64,000 nucleotides of DNA, taken from Thiobacillus denitrificans DSM 12475 (GTDB lineage: Bacteria; Pseudomonadota; Gammaproteobacteria; Burkholderiales; Thiobacillaceae). Within the stretch, counting starts at the first letter, position 1. Each line of letters begins with the position of its first letter. Under the pieces are notes generated by a model. It had not been told where the DNA came from and did not search any database. It was given only the letters and a program-made list of their open reading frames with translations. The stretch covers positions 100,414-164,413 of the forward strand of contig NZ_AQWL01000007.1 of NCBI RefSeq assembly GCF_000376425.1. The letters are read 5' to 3'. This document shows positions 8,658 through 18,543 of this stretch, piece by piece. The position numbers and the translations under genes were made by a program.

Positions 8658-9568
8658 GCGTAACGCTCCCGCAAAGCGGTTTCCACGTGCTGGTCGAGAA
8701 AATCGTTCACCAGCAGGGTGGCCACGTCGTCTTTCACGACTGTTTGCAGACCGCGCCAGGCCGGGATGCTGTTGACCTCGATCACCGTGAGCTGGCCGTC
8801 GCGATCACGCATCAGGTCCACACCGGTGTACGCCATGCCAAGGGCCTGGCTGGCCGCCTCCGCCATCTGGAACAGTGCCGGATCCGCCGGCGCCGGCAGG
8901 CAGCAGGCACCCTGCGCCACGTTGTTGATCCAGCTGGCACCGCGGCGGATCATGGCGGCGCGGCTGCGGCCGCCGACGACCAGGACCCGGTAGTCCTCCC
9001 AGTTGCCGGTGGCCGAGCCGACGAAGCGCTGCAGGTAGTAGACGTCCCGATATTCGGCTGCCGGCGGCAGGTCGGCGGGCGTGGTCAGGCGGCGCAGGCC
9101 GGTGCCCTGGGAGCCGAACAGGGGCTTCAGCACCAGCTCGTGGCCGCTGGCGGCTTCTCGTATCAGCAGGGCGCGGGCCTGCGCTTCGGACTCCATCACC
9201 CAGGTGGGCGGGGTAGGCACGCCGGCCCGGTGCAGCAGCAGGCTGGTCATGGCCTTGTCCACGCTGGTTTCGATGGCGCGTACCGGGTTGTATACGGGCA
9301 CGCCTGCGGCGGGCAGGGCGTGCAGGAAATCCAGGCGCAGGATCACCTGCTCCAGGGTGCCGCCGGACACGCCGCGCACGAAAGCGCCGTCCGGCAGGCG
9401 ATCCTCGAAACCCGGCAGTACCAGGCCGGCGATGCCGCGCTCCAGATCCACGCGGCATTCGCTCAGCGACAGGTTCACCGCCTGGTAGCCGCGGGCGGCG
9501 AAGGCGCGGCTGAGCTTCTTGCCGTGCCAGCCCGGGTCATCAGTGAAGATAGCGATGCGGCCGATCAT
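8654..9568 (-). CDS. RimK-like ATP-grasp ligase (MptN-like)
   Basis: 304-residue ATP-grasp ligase of the RimK branch: [16 protein letters not shown] (ATP-binding loop), YLQRFVG, and the metal site [14 protein letters not shown]. In methanogens MptN adds glutamate to H4MPT to form tetrahydrosarcinapterin; in methylotrophs the homologue is one of the unnamed ORFs needed for C1 growth. The ATG at 9568 overlaps the mch stop (9565-9567) as ATGA, which supports it over the longer frame. Ligated amino acid unknown. Confidence 0.82.
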   Translation of the reverse strand: MIGRIAIFTDDPGWHGKKLSRAFAARGYQAVNLSLSECRVDLERGIAGLVLPGFEDRLPDGAFVRGVSGGTLEQVILRLDFLHALPAAGVPVYNPVRAIETSVDKAMTSLLLHRAGVPTPPTWVMESEAQARALLIREAASGHELVLKPLFGSQGTGLRRLTTPADLPPAAEYRDVYYLQRFVGSATGNWEDYRVLVVGGRSRAAMIRRGASWINNVAQGACCLPAPADPALFQMAEAASQALGMAYTGVDLMRDRDGQLTVIEVNSIPAWRGLQTVVKDDVATLLVNDFLDQHVETALRERYA

Positions 9569-10545
9569 GAAAACGAACGCTCCAGCAGTTCCCCGTTCAG
9601 ATGTCCGGCCCGGAAAGTGCGACCTGTGGTCAGGCAAGTGACACTCACGCTGGCGGGGGCGAACAACAGGGGGTCGATCTTGTAGAAATCATGGCCGGCC
9701 GCCTTGAAGACCTGGGCGAAGGGCTGGCCATAGTCACTGGATGCCTCGCTGGGCATGCGCTGGGCCAGGTCTTCCGCTGCCCCCTCCTCGCCGGAGACGA
9801 ACAGGTGTACACGGCCGCCGAACAGGATGGCGTCGTTGGTGCGGCCCATGGCGACGAGGAAATCCGGAGATGGCGGGCAGACCGGTGCCGTACCCATGCC
9901 GTCGACGATATGCTCCACCGGAAAACCCAGGAAATGCGCCTTGTGCAGGGCCACTTCCAGCACCCGCGCCACCACCTGAACCGAACCGGCCAGGCTGGTG
10001 GTCGGGGTAAGGATCAGGGTCAGCTGCTGCGGCGCCACGCCGCATTGATCGGCGATCTTGTCGAGCAGCGGGATGGGGGGAACCTTGCCGGTTTCCAGCA
10101 CCAGGCAAGCGGATTCGGCCTGATCCCGGTAGCCCAGTTCCTGGAACAGCGTTTCCTTGCCGGCCAGGGCGCGGCCAGGGCCGGAGCCCAGGGCGAAAAA
10201 TCCTTCCTTGCCTTCGCCATGCGACAGGCTCCAGCCGGCGTACTGGCTGCCCAGGCAGGCCAGCACCGGTTGCGCGGTCGATACGGCGAGCTCCCAGGGC
10301 CATCCGGCAAAGCCGCCTGATGGACCGAGAGTGACCTGGCCCAGGCCGCCCAGGCAGATCTCGGCGATGCGCCGGCCTGCCTCGATCCCGCCCGGCACCT
10401 GGATTCCTGCGTCGACGATGCGGGTGCCGTTGGCCTGGTGCGAAATGGACAGACGCAGTGCTTGCGCCTCACGCACCAGTTGCTCCACCAGGGGAGCGGC
10501 GAGTTGGTTGAGGCTGGGCAAGGCAGGGGTGGCGTTAAGGGTCAT
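9565..10545 (-). CDS. mch: Methenyl-H4MPT cyclohydrolase (Mch)
   Basis: 326 residues. Catalyses reversible hydrolysis of methenyl-H4MPT to 5-formyl-H4MPT, between MtdB and the Fhc complex. Characteristic stretches are [56 protein letters not shown] and [19 protein letters not shown]. The length matches the family (about 320). It lies five bases after the COG2232 gene and is coupled to the next gene by an ATGA overlap. Confidence 0.96.
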   Translation of the reverse strand: MTLNATPALPSLNQLAAPLVEQLVREAQALRLSISHQANGTRIVDAGIQVPGGIEAGRRIAEICLGGLGQVTLGPSGGFAGWPWELAVSTAQPVLACLGSQYAGWSLSHGEGKEGFFALGSGPGRALAGKETLFQELGYRDQAESACLVLETGKVPPIPLLDKIADQCGVAPQQLTLILTPTTSLAGSVQVVARVLEVALHKAHFLGFPVEHIVDGMGTAPVCPPSPDFLVAMGRTNDAILFGGRVHLFVSGEEGAAEDLAQRMPSEASSDYGQPFAQVFKAAGHDFYKIDPLLFAPASVSVTCLTTGRTFRAGHLNGELLERSFS

Positions 10546-10550
10546 GTGCT

Positions 10551-11753
10551 TCAGTTCCGCCCGGTGGTGGAAAGGAGAGGTGAAACGCGTTGGGTGGGGG
10601 GGCGTGCGCGGCCGGTTTCGACCTCGCCATGCCGTGACAGACGTTCGAGAATACGCTGGCGGAAACTCAAGGCCTGTTGTTCCGCCGCGTTGGCATCGGC
10701 AGCCGTCGCATGCACCGTGCAGACCGGGTCGCCCGGTTCCAGCAGGGTGTCCATGCGAGGCAGGTCGGCACTCCAGTCCGGCCAGGGAAAACCGGCGGGC
10801 ACGCGCAGGGTTTCGCCGGCGTAGGCCACGGCGACGGCGCGGCTCGCCTCCGGTTTGGGCAGCGCGACCGGCAGGTGTCCGAGACAGGACTGGACATGCA
10901 GGTCGAACAGGGCCGGCATCGGATTCACATCCCAGAGTTCCAGGGTGGCGGTGGGGCGGGGGTTGAGTTCCAGCAGGCTCCAGTCGCTGCCGTTCACCAC
11001 GAAATCGATGCCATTCAAACCCCTGAGGCCGAGGGCACCGGTGAGCGCGCGGGCCGCTGCCTGCACGGCCGGGCCGACACCGCCAGGCGCATTGTCCAGC
11101 GCCACGGCGCCAGCATAGGTCCAGCGTCCGGGCGCTTCGGCCGGCGCCGGCAGGAGACGGTTGAAACCGATCGCCCGGATTTCCCGGCCATCGGCGAGAA
11201 ACAGCAGGGAGCAGGGCGTGCCGTCCACGCGGCGCTGGAAATAGATGCCGGGACGAGCCGCCATACCCGCCGCTTCGCGCACGTGGCGTCCGCCACATCC
11301 GCCGGCGCGTTTGGCCAGCCAGCCGGCAGGGTCCGCGGGCGGGGCGGACTGCACCTCGGGGAAGGGCAGTTCGAGGCGGCGCGCCAGGCTGGCGAAACGT
11401 ATGGGATTAGCGCTCTCGGCCAGGACTTCCGCGGGATTGCCCAGGAGCTGGCGACCGCAGGCCAGCCGCTTCAGCAACTCTGGCTGAGCCTCGAAGCCGG
11501 AGCCGTACACCAGGCCGAGGCAATGCTCCACCGGGCTGAGGCGCGCGGCGGCTTCGACCAGGCCCAGGGGCGCCAGATCCCCGTTTTCGTCCAGCGGCAG
11601 CCGCTGCCAGAGCGGAGCCAGGTCGCAGGTATCGCGGTCGGCGAAGCCGTCCATGCCTACCGCGATCCGGCCGGCGCGTGCCGCTGCCTGCGCCAGGCCG
11701 CGGCCGCTCAGGGAAACCAGGAGAAAAGCCTCTGGGCGGGCTTCAGGCTGCAT
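10551..11753 (-). CDS. COG2232-type ATP-grasp protein of the H4MPT cluster
   Basis: 400-residue ATP-grasp protein. [17 protein letters not shown] is the nucleotide-binding loop and [16 protein letters not shown] is the metal-binding strand. This family is found in methylotroph H4MPT clusters (an unnamed ORF required for C1 metabolism in Methylobacterium) and in methanogens, but its substrate is unknown. It overlaps mtdB by 11 bases and precedes mch. A carboxylate-amine ligase role in the H4MPT side chain is inferred from the fold. Confidence 0.82.
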   Translation of the reverse strand: MQPEARPEAFLLVSLSGRGLAQAAARAGRIAVGMDGFADRDTCDLAPLWQRLPLDENGDLAPLGLVEAAARLSPVEHCLGLVYGSGFEAQPELLKRLACGRQLLGNPAEVLAESANPIRFASLARRLELPFPEVQSAPPADPAGWLAKRAGGCGGRHVREAAGMAARPGIYFQRRVDGTPCSLLFLADGREIRAIGFNRLLPAPAEAPGRWTYAGAVALDNAPGGVGPAVQAAARALTGALGLRGLNGIDFVVNGSDWSLLELNPRPTATLELWDVNPMPALFDLHVQSCLGHLPVALPKPEASRAVAVAYAGETLRVPAGFPWPDWSADLPRMDTLLEPGDPVCTVHATAADANAAEQQALSFRQRILERLSRHGEVETGRARPPTQRVSPLLSTTGRN

Positions 11754-12654
11754 GCAGGCGGGCCTCGTCCAGACACTCTGGGAAACCCAGATAAAGGGGC
11801 TTTTCGGCAGCCAGCATCTTCTGCAGCAAGCCTTGCTGAACCTTGTATTTGATGTTGCCGATGGCCAGGGGGCCGATACCTACAGCCTTGCCAGCGGCCG
11901 TGGACAGGGGAACGGCGTTGTCCATGACGCCGATGCCTTCCACGCCCGCCGGCGGCACGGCGTTGATGTCCGCCGCCACCAGGAGTGCCGTGGCACGGCC
12001 GAGATGCGCGGCCCCGAGCACCTGCACCCCGGCCTTGGCGGTAGCCAGTACGACCTCGGCCTGCGCCAGGAGGGCGTGCTTGGCCACGTCAGAACTGGCG
12101 TCGGCGGCCTGGATGCCGACGCCGAAGCGGCCATTGAGGAGGCTCACTGCTTCGCTTGCGCGAGCCAGGCCATCATGACCGGGGATCGTGACCCGGGCGC
12201 CCGCCTGCGCGGCCAGCACCGCTGCTGTCATGCCCACTGGGCCGGTGCCGCCGAATACCACGACCTGGCGGCCGTCCAGGGTCGTGCCGTGGACCTGCGC
12301 CAGGGCCTGCTCCACCTTGGCAATCATGGCGGCGGCCGTGGTGTAGGCCCCGCTGGGATCCGCGAACACGGAAACCTCAAACGGCGGCACCATGGCCCGG
12401 CGAGCGGCGTCCAGCATATCGGTGGCGAGGATCGCGTCGCGGCCGCCGATGAAAATGCCGGTTCGTTTCACGCCCTTGGGGCCACGCGAGAAAATGGCGT
12501 CCTGGGTGAAGCCGGCGATGTCGGCGAGGCCGACCCCGCCATAGGGAATCACCGCGTTCCAGCCGGCGTCGTAAGCCATGTTCACGTCGAACGGGCTGAC
12601 CCTGGCGTCCGGCGTGGCGAAATGCAGCAAATAGGGTTTTTCCATGAGTTTCAT
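11743..12654 (-). CDS. mtdB: Methylene-H4MPT dehydrogenase (MtdB)
   Basis: About 303 residues. Oxidises methylene-H4MPT to methenyl-H4MPT with NAD(P)+. The sequence follows MtdB closely: SPFDVNMAYDAGWNAVIPYG, TQDAIFSRGPKGVKRTGIFIGG, the dinucleotide loop VVVFGGTGPVGMTAAVLAAQAGA, VAADINAVPPAGVEGIG and YKVQQGLLQKML. Start is either ATG 12654 or ATG 12645 (three residues later); neither has a strong ribosome binding site. Lies 31 bases after the beta-RFAP synthase gene in the same operon. Confidence 0.95.
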   Translation of the reverse strand: MKLMEKPYLLHFATPDARVSPFDVNMAYDAGWNAVIPYGGVGLADIAGFTQDAIFSRGPKGVKRTGIFIGGRDAILATDMLDAARRAMVPPFEVSVFADPSGAYTTAAAMIAKVEQALAQVHGTTLDGRQVVVFGGTGPVGMTAAVLAAQAGARVTIPGHDGLARASEAVSLLNGRFGVGIQAADASSDVAKHALLAQAEVVLATAKAGVQVLGAAHLGRATALLVAADINAVPPAGVEGIGVMDNAVPLSTAAGKAVGIGPLAIGNIKYKVQQGLLQKMLAAEKPLYLGFPECLDEARLHAA

Positions 12655-12685
12655 CGTTATTTTGTTTGGGATTCCCGTACCGGGT

Positions 12686-13678
12686 TTAGTGGTGTGCCGG
12701 GGCCAGCGCCGTGTTCGCCGCGATGCGCATATCCGCACCGCGATTGCGGCCGGCGCAAACCATGAATTCGAGGCCGTCGGCGGCGAACTCGATACGCGCA
12801 AACTGAGCCAGGGCGCGCGCCCGCGTTTCCGAATCCGCCAGCGCGAATCCGGTTGGCCCCCACGAGCTCTGCCCCACCCCGGCGGCGCCATTTCCGGCCA
12901 ACCAGTCGAGGGCGCGTGCCACGCGTGGACTGGCGAAGCGACCACCCTGGGCTGGCGCGAAATGGTCGCCTACCACCTCCTGGATCTCGCTGATGGCGGC
13001 ACCGAAGTCCGCGATATCGCCCTCCGCCAGGGACGGCATCACCTGCATCAGTGCCAGGCGGCACAGATGGCCGGCGCTGGCTTCCGGAAATGTCGGCAGG
13101 CTGGCGAAAGCCTGCTTTTCCGCTTCGCCGTGCAGTCCCCGGTAGGCAGGATCGAATACCAGCACCAGCCGCCAGTGGGCGGGGAATTTCAGGTGCGAGA
13201 TCAGCGTGGGCGGCAGGTCCTGTTCTCCGCGGCCGCCGTCGACAACGAAGCCGCCATGTTCGAACAGGCCGATGCCGATGCCGGAGCGCCCGCCGCGGCC
13301 GAGTGCGGTGGCCACCTCACGTGGCGACCATGTCATACCGTAAAGGCGTGCCAGCGCGGTGCCGACCGCGAGGGCGAGCTGGGTGCCGGAACCGAGCCCG
13401 GCATGCTCGGGAATGGCCTGCTGGATGAACAGGCGCACGCCGCCCTTGATGCCGAGCGCGTGCAGGGCCGAACGCGCGTAGGTTTCGGCCCGGTCGGCCT
13501 GGGGGCCTTCGGCCGAGATGTGGTCATCGACATACGCGGTGACGGTGGTGGCGAGTTCCTCCACGGCCAGCCCCAGGCTGCCGAAATTCCGCCCGAGGCT
13601 GCCGTTGAGGTCGAGAAACCCCATGTGCAGCCTTGCGGGGGCTCTTACGGTTGCGCTGCGATTGGCGGTGAGATTCAT
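12686..13678 (-). CDS. mptG: Beta-ribofuranosylaminobenzene 5'-phosphate synthase (MptG)
   Basis: 330-residue GHMP-superfamily enzyme that condenses p-aminobenzoate with PRPP, the first committed step of H4MPT synthesis. RAPARLHMGFLDLNGSLGR at the N-terminus, QQAIPEHAGLGSGTQLALA (GHMP-type loop), GRGGRSGIGIGLFEHGGFVVDGG and GVGQSSWGPTGFAL are family hallmarks. It is the first gene of the long minus-strand operon and diverges from fhcB; the shared 273-base region carries the TGTCAC array. Confidence 0.94.
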   Translation of the reverse strand: MNLTANRSATVRAPARLHMGFLDLNGSLGRNFGSLGLAVEELATTVTAYVDDHISAEGPQADRAETYARSALHALGIKGGVRLFIQQAIPEHAGLGSGTQLALAVGTALARLYGMTWSPREVATALGRGGRSGIGIGLFEHGGFVVDGGRGEQDLPPTLISHLKFPAHWRLVLVFDPAYRGLHGEAEKQAFASLPTFPEASAGHLCRLALMQVMPSLAEGDIADFGAAISEIQEVVGDHFAPAQGGRFASPRVARALDWLAGNGAAGVGQSSWGPTGFALADSETRARALAQFARIEFAADGLEFMVCAGRNRGADMRIAANTALAPAHH

Positions 13679-13951
13679 GGGTCAATGTAATAAGGATGCT
13701 TGGGCCTGACTGGAAGCAAGCCCCATGCCATGAAAAAAGACCATACCAATCAGTGTGCTATCGTTTCGACAGGCTTGTCACTGTGTGACACTCTGTCACG
13801 CGGAACAGGCGGCGTGACATCTGGCCGGTACGGCGAGCGTATTGGTGTCAGCAAGACAAACCATTTGATTCGCCAGACAAATGCCGTCGCGCTTTGCATG
13901 TGGCACGGAATCTGCATGGTCAGGTCGCTTCCACACACATCGACCTCCTCT
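13679..13951. promoter_or_regulatory. Divergent control region between mptG and fhcB
   Basis: The 273 bases between two divergent pathway operons must hold promoters for both. Besides the TGTCAC half-site array at 13,776-13,819 it has the AT-richer part around 13,840-13,910. No consensus -35/-10 pair stands out. Confidence 0.6.
13776..13819. promoter_or_regulatory. Candidate operator: four TGTCAC half-sites
   Basis: TGTCAC (13776-13781), GTGACA (13785-13790), TGTCAC (13794-13799) and GTGACA (13814-13819) alternate in orientation; the first three are exactly nine bases apart. The inner palindrome TGACACTCTGTCA (13786-13798) recurs exactly, in reverse complement, at 21450-21462. This looks like a repressor or activator site for the divergent H4MPT operons; the protein is unknown. 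Confidence 0.5.
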
Positions 13952-15193
13952 ATGCCCGATTCCTGCTGCCCCTTTTGTGGCCTCGTTTGCGACGACATCC
14001 GCGTCGCGACCGACGCTACCGGTGCCCGCGCCGAGAGCCCGGCCTGCGCGCGCGCTGTCAGACTGTTCCCCGTGCCTGCGCGCGGAACGGCCCGGATCGC
14101 CGGCCAGGCTGCCGAGCCTGCCGCCGCCTACCGGGCCGCCGCCGCCCTGCTGAAGCGCGCGCAGCGTCCCCTGATCGGCGGACTGGCCTGTGACGTCACC
14201 GGCCACCGTGCCGCCCTGGCGCTGGCCGAGCGAACCGGTGGCGTGGTCGATCACATGAACGGCGCCGCCCAGTTCCGCAACTGGCTGGCATACCAGGATG
14301 GCGGCTGGATGACCACGACGCTGTCGGAAGTGCGCAACCGCGCCGACCTGATCGTGCTCGCCGGCACCGACACCTGCCGTTTTCCGCGTTTCTTCGAGCG
14401 CTGTCTGGCGCAGGAGTCCCAGTTCGGCGAGCTGCGCCGGCGCCTCGTTGTCCTGGGAAGCGGGCTTTCCCCGGAGGCGGCGCACTCCGTCTCACCGGAT
14501 CTTGCCATCCCGCTCCAGAACGCGCGTCTGGGTGAATTGTGCGGCGCCCTGCGCGCGCGCCTGGCCGGCCGGCGCCTCGCTGCCGACAGCGTAGCCGGGG
14601 TGCCGATGGATCAGGTCGACGCCTTGCTGGAGATGCTGCGCGCAGCACGCTACGGCGTGCTGGTATGGAACGCGGCGGAGCTGACGTTCCCGCACGCCGA
14701 CCTGGCGATTCAGGCCATGGTCGATCTGGTCAAGGACCTCAACCAGACCACGCGCTGGTCGGGCCTGCCACTCGGCGGCAACGACGGCGACACTTCCGCT
14801 GCCCAGGTCTGCACCTGGCAGGCAGGCTATCCGTTGCGTACCGCCTTCGAGGCTTCTGGCCCGCACTATCAGCCGCTCCTGTTCGACACCGCGCGTCTGC
14901 TGGAAACGCGCGAGGTGGATGCGCTGCTATGGATCGCGGCGCTCGATCCGGAACGCGTGCCGCCAGCTGTCGCCTGCCCGCGCATCGTCCTGGGCCGGCC
15001 GGACATGGTCTTTGCCGACCCGCCGGACGTATTCATTCCCGTGGCCGTGCCCGGTGTGCACCACGCCGGCTTCATGCACCGCATGGACGGGGTGGTGGCC
15101 CTGCCACTGCAAGGCCATACCCCCACCGAACTGCCCAGTGTGGCCCAGGCCCTGGCCGCGATCCAGCAGGAGATGAATCATGTTGCGACTTAA
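13952..15193 (+). CDS. fhcB: Formyltransferase/hydrolase complex subunit B (FhcB)
   Basis: 413 residues, homologous to the FwdB/FmdB subunit of formylmethanofuran dehydrogenase. The N-terminus DSCCPFCGLVCDDIRVA carries the iron-sulfur type cysteines; the middle resembles the molybdopterin-oxidoreductase fold (LIGGLACDVTGHRAALALAE, IVLAGTDTCRFPRFFERCL). In methylotrophs Fhc hydrolyses formyl-methylofuran to formate and does not do redox chemistry. An in-frame ATG at 13,919 would add 11 residues; the shorter start begins at the conserved cysteine motif. The 3' end overlaps fhcA by 14 bases. Confidence 0.92.
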   Translation: MPDSCCPFCGLVCDDIRVATDATGARAESPACARAVRLFPVPARGTARIAGQAAEPAAAYRAAAALLKRAQRPLIGGLACDVTGHRAALALAERTGGVVDHMNGAAQFRNWLAYQDGGWMTTTLSEVRNRADLIVLAGTDTCRFPRFFERCLAQESQFGELRRRLVVLGSGLSPEAAHSVSPDLAIPLQNARLGELCGALRARLAGRRLAADSVAGVPMDQVDALLEMLRAARYGVLVWNAAELTFPHADLAIQAMVDLVKDLNQTTRWSGLPLGGNDGDTSAAQVCTWQAGYPLRTAFEASGPHYQPLLFDTARLLETREVDALLWIAALDPERVPPAVACPRIVLGRPDMVFADPPDVFIPVAVPGVHHAGFMHRMDGVVALPLQGHTPTELPSVAQALAAIQQEMNHVAT

Positions 15194-16844
15194 AGGTGGC
15201 CGCCTCTACGACCCTGAGCATGGCGTCGACGGCCAGGTGCGCGACCTCTATGTGGAGAATGGCCGCATCGTTGCCGCGCCCGGCCCGGAAACCCGGATAG
15301 ACAGCGAGATCGACCTCGCCGGCCGGGTCGTGATGGCCGGTGCCATCGACCTGCACACCCATATCGGCGGCGGCAAGCTGAACATCGCCCGCGCCCTGCT
15401 GCCGGAGGATCACCGCGCCGATACGGTACCGGCCATGGGTGACATGCACGCCGGCTGCGGCCACGCCGCGCCGTCCACCTGGACCACCGGCTACCGCTAC
15501 GCCGAGATGGGCTATACCGCCTGTTTCGAGCCGGCCATGCTGCCCTCCAACGCACGCCATGCCCATCTGGAGATGGGCGATATCCCGATGGTGGACAAGG
15601 GCGCCTACGCCATGCTCGGCAGCGACGATTTCTTTCTGCGTCTGCTGGCTTCCGGCAGCGACCAGCGCTTGATCAACGACTACGTCGGCTGGACGCTGGA
15701 TGCCACCCAGGCCATGGCGATCAAGGTGGTGAACCCGGGTGCCATCTCCGCTTTCAAGTTCAACGCCCGCAACCTGGACCTGGACGAGGCGCACCCGCAT
15801 TACGGCGTCAGTCCGCGCCAGGTGATCCAAGCCCTGGCCCGTGCCGTGCACGAACTGGGCGTGGCGCATCCGCTGCACGTGCACGCCAGCAACCTGGGCA
15901 TTCCCGGCAACGCCGACAGCACGCTCGCCACCATGGCGGCGGCGGAAGGCCTGCCCATTCATCTGACCCACATCCAGTTCCACAGCTACGGCACCGAAGG
16001 GGAGCGCAAGTTCTCCTCGGAGGCGGAACGTATCGCCGATGCCATCAACCGCATGAGCAACGTGTCGGCCGACGTCGGCCAGGTCTTGTTCGGCCAGACC
16101 GTCACCGCCTCCGGTGACAATATGAGCCAGCACCGCAATCACCGTCATGCCAGCCCGGACAAATGGGTGACCATGGACATTGAGTGCGATGCCGGCTGCG
16201 GCGTGGTGCCGTTCAAGTACAAGGACAAGAACTTCGTCAATGCACTGCAATGGGCCATCGGCCTGGAACTGTTCCTGCGGGTCAGCGACCCCTGGCGCAT
16301 TTTCCTGACCACCGACCATCCCAACGGCGCGCCCTTCACCAGCTATCCCCACCTGATCAGGCTGCTGATGGACCGGGGATTCCGCAACGCGAAACTGGAC
16401 GAGATCAATGCCGAGGCGGCGGCCCACAGCCAGCTGCGCAGCCTGGAGCGGGAATACAGCCTGTACGAGATCGCCATCATGACCCGCGCCGCGCCGGCCC
16501 GTTCCCTCGGCCTTTCCGACCATGGCCATCTGGGCGTAGGTGCGGCAGCGAACATCGTGGTGTACCACGACGATGCCAACCGCGAAGCGATGTTCGAAAA
16601 ACCCGAGTACGTGTTCAAGGACGGCCAGATCATCGTGCGCGACGGCCGGGTGGTGAAGGTGGTCAACGGCGCCCAGCACGCGGTGAAACCGGAATACGAC
16701 AAGGCGATCGAGAAACCGCTCAAGGAATATTACGACCGTTACATGACCGTGAAGATGGAACACATCCGGGTAAGCGATGACGAGATCTGCGCCTGCGGCG
16801 CCAGCAAGCTGATCCCCCACCAATGCACGGGGAGGCGCGCATGA
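15180..16844 (+). CDS. fhcA: Formyltransferase/hydrolase complex subunit A (FhcA)
   Basis: 554-residue amidohydrolase-fold subunit homologous to FwdA, the part that hydrolyses formyl-methylofuran to formate. DLHTHIGGGKLNIAR holds the metal-binding His-x-His, followed by GDMHAGCGHAAPSTWTTGY, LHVHASNLGIPGN, THIQFHSYG and TTDHPNGAPFTSYP, all strongly conserved in FwdA/FhcA. The C-terminus ends in a Cys-rich tail (EICACGASKLIPHQCTG). Start overlaps fhcB, end overlaps fhcD by ATGA. Formate made here is the substrate of the formate dehydrogenase encoded at the right end. Confidence 0.97.
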   Translation: MLRLKGGRLYDPEHGVDGQVRDLYVENGRIVAAPGPETRIDSEIDLAGRVVMAGAIDLHTHIGGGKLNIARALLPEDHRADTVPAMGDMHAGCGHAAPSTWTTGYRYAEMGYTACFEPAMLPSNARHAHLEMGDIPMVDKGAYAMLGSDDFFLRLLASGSDQRLINDYVGWTLDATQAMAIKVVNPGAISAFKFNARNLDLDEAHPHYGVSPRQVIQALARAVHELGVAHPLHVHASNLGIPGNADSTLATMAAAEGLPIHLTHIQFHSYGTEGERKFSSEAERIADAINRMSNVSADVGQVLFGQTVTASGDNMSQHRNHRHASPDKWVTMDIECDAGCGVVPFKYKDKNFVNALQWAIGLELFLRVSDPWRIFLTTDHPNGAPFTSYPHLIRLLMDRGFRNAKLDEINAEAAAHSQLRSLEREYSLYEIAIMTRAAPARSLGLSDHGHLGVGAAANIVVYHDDANREAMFEKPEYVFKDGQIIVRDGRVVKVVNGAQHAVKPEYDKAIEKPLKEYYDRYMTVKMEHIRVSDDEICACGASKLIPHQCTGRRA

Positions 16845-17737
16845 TCCGCAACGGCGTGAGCATCGACGACACCTATGCCGAAGCCTTCGGCATGAGGGCC
16901 ACCCGTATCATCATCACCGCGGACAGCCTGGCCTGGGCGAAGCATTCCGCCAACGCGGCTTTTGGCTTCGCCACCTCGGTGATCGCCTGCGGCTGCGAGG
17001 CGGGCATCGAGCGCGAACTTGCCCCCGAAGAAACCCCGGACGGCCGTCCCGGTGTGGCCGGCCTGCTGTTTGCGGTCTCCAGCAAGGAGCTGGCCAAACA
17101 ACTGGAACGCCGTGTCGGCCAGTGCGTGCTGACCTGTCCCACCACCGCCGTGTTCGCCGGTTGCGAAGGCGAGGAGCAATTGCCGCTGGGCAAGAACCTG
17201 CGCTATTTCGGCGATGGCTGGCAGATGTCCAAACTGATCGGCGGCCGGCGTTACTGGCGCATCCCGGTGATGGATGGCGAATTCCTGGCCGAGGAATCCA
17301 CCGGACTGCTGCGTTCCGTCGGCGGCGGCAATTTCCTGGTTCTTGCCCGTTCCCGCGCCCAGGCACTCGCCGCCTGCGAGGCGGCGGCGGCGGCCATCGC
17401 CGGGGTGCCCGGCGCGATCGCGCCGTTCCCCGGCGGCGTGGTGCGTTCCGGTTCCAAGATCGGCTCCAAGTACAAGGCGTTGCCGGCGTCCACCAACGAT
17501 GCCTTCTGTCCGACCTTGCGCGGCGTGGCCCGATCGGAACTGGGCGCCGACGTGGAAGCGGTGCTGGAGATCGTCATCGACGCGGTCAGCGACGCCGACA
17601 TGCGCGTGGCCATGAAAGCCGGCCTCGACGCGGTGTGCGCGATCGGCGCGGCGGGCGGTATCGTGCGCTTGTCGGCCGGCAACTACGGCGGCAAATTGGG
17701 ACAGTTCCACTATCGTCTGCGGGAGATTCTGGCATGA
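16841..17737 (+). CDS. fhcD: Formylmethanofuran:H4MPT formyltransferase (FhcD/Ftr)
   Basis: 298 residues. Transfers the formyl group between H4MPT and methylofuran. MIRNGVSIDDTYAEAFGM, the DGRPGVAGLLFAVSSKEL segment, CVLTCPTTAVFAG, and the C-terminal GGKLGQFHYRLREIL match Ftr. The ATG at 16841 has GGGGAGG seven bases upstream and overlaps the fhcA stop. It overlaps fhcC by four bases. Confidence 0.96.
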   Translation: MIRNGVSIDDTYAEAFGMRATRIIITADSLAWAKHSANAAFGFATSVIACGCEAGIERELAPEETPDGRPGVAGLLFAVSSKELAKQLERRVGQCVLTCPTTAVFAGCEGEEQLPLGKNLRYFGDGWQMSKLIGGRRYWRIPVMDGEFLAEESTGLLRSVGGGNFLVLARSRAQALAACEAAAAAIAGVPGAIAPFPGGVVRSGSKIGSKYKALPASTNDAFCPTLRGVARSELGADVEAVLEIVIDAVSDADMRVAMKAGLDAVCAIGAAGGIVRLSAGNYGGKLGQFHYRLREILA

Positions 17738-18543
17738 GCGCCATGACACTGACCTTGCGCGCCACCCCGAGCGGCCGCATCGACATGAGCGGCGTGCTGC
17801 CCGAAACCCTGGGTGGGCGCACTGCCGGCGATATCGCTGCACAAATCGTGCGGGTGGACGGCAACCCCGTGGCGCTGGGCGATCTGTTCGCGGTGACGCC
17901 GGGCGAGGCGGGCGCCGCGCTGCGGATTGATGCCGGCAGCAGCCGTCTCGATTGCCTCGGCAAGGGCATGACATCCGGCACGCTGCATGTCGAAGGGTCG
18001 GCCGGGCATTATGCCGGCCAGAACCTGCGGGGCGGCGAGCTGATCATCGCGGGCGACGCCGGCGATTGCGCCGCCAACGGCATGCGCGGTGGCCTGCTGC
18101 GCATCGCCGGCAATGCCGGCAACTGGCTCGGCGCTGCCTTGATCGGCGACCGCGCCGGCATGGGCGGCGGCGTCGTCGCGGTGGCGGGCGATGCCGGTGA
18201 TCGCCTCGGCGACCGCATGCGGCGCGGCCTGATCCTGGTGCGCGGCAAGGCCGGCGCAGCCTGCGGTGCGCGCTTGCTGGCCGGCACTCTGGTAGTCGCC
18301 GGTGGATGCGCCGGCGCGCCCGGCCCCGGCCTGCGGCGGGGCAGCCTGATTCTCGGTCGTGCGCCGGACATCATGCCGGCTACCTACAATGATGCCGGCG
18401 TGGCGGATCTGTCCTGGCTCGGCCTGCTGCGCCGCCACGCCGACGCCATCCTGCCCGGCGTGGTGTCGGACTCGTCGCGCGTGCACCGCCACATGGGCGA
18501 CCTTGCCTTCGGCGGCAAAGGGGAAATCCTGGCGCCGGCATGA
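17734..18543 (+). CDS. fhcC: Formyltransferase/hydrolase complex subunit C (FhcC)
   Basis: 269-residue beta-helix subunit homologous to FwdC and the GltB C-terminal domain. The repeating G-x-x-G-G-x-L-x-I-x-G-x-A-G pattern is visible from residue 75 to 200 (for example ARGGLLRIAGNAGNWLGA-type repeats). It is a structural subunit of the Fhc complex. The gene continues the fhcBADC order and overlaps the following phosphatase gene as ATGA. Confidence 0.94.
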   Translation: MSAMTLTLRATPSGRIDMSGVLPETLGGRTAGDIAAQIVRVDGNPVALGDLFAVTPGEAGAALRIDAGSSRLDCLGKGMTSGTLHVEGSAGHYAGQNLRGGELIIAGDAGDCAANGMRGGLLRIAGNAGNWLGAALIGDRAGMGGGVVAVAGDAGDRLGDRMRRGLILVRGKAGAACGARLLAGTLVVAGGCAGAPGPGLRRGSLILGRAPDIMPATYNDAGVADLSWLGLLRRHADAILPGVVSDSSRVHRHMGDLAFGGKGEILAPA

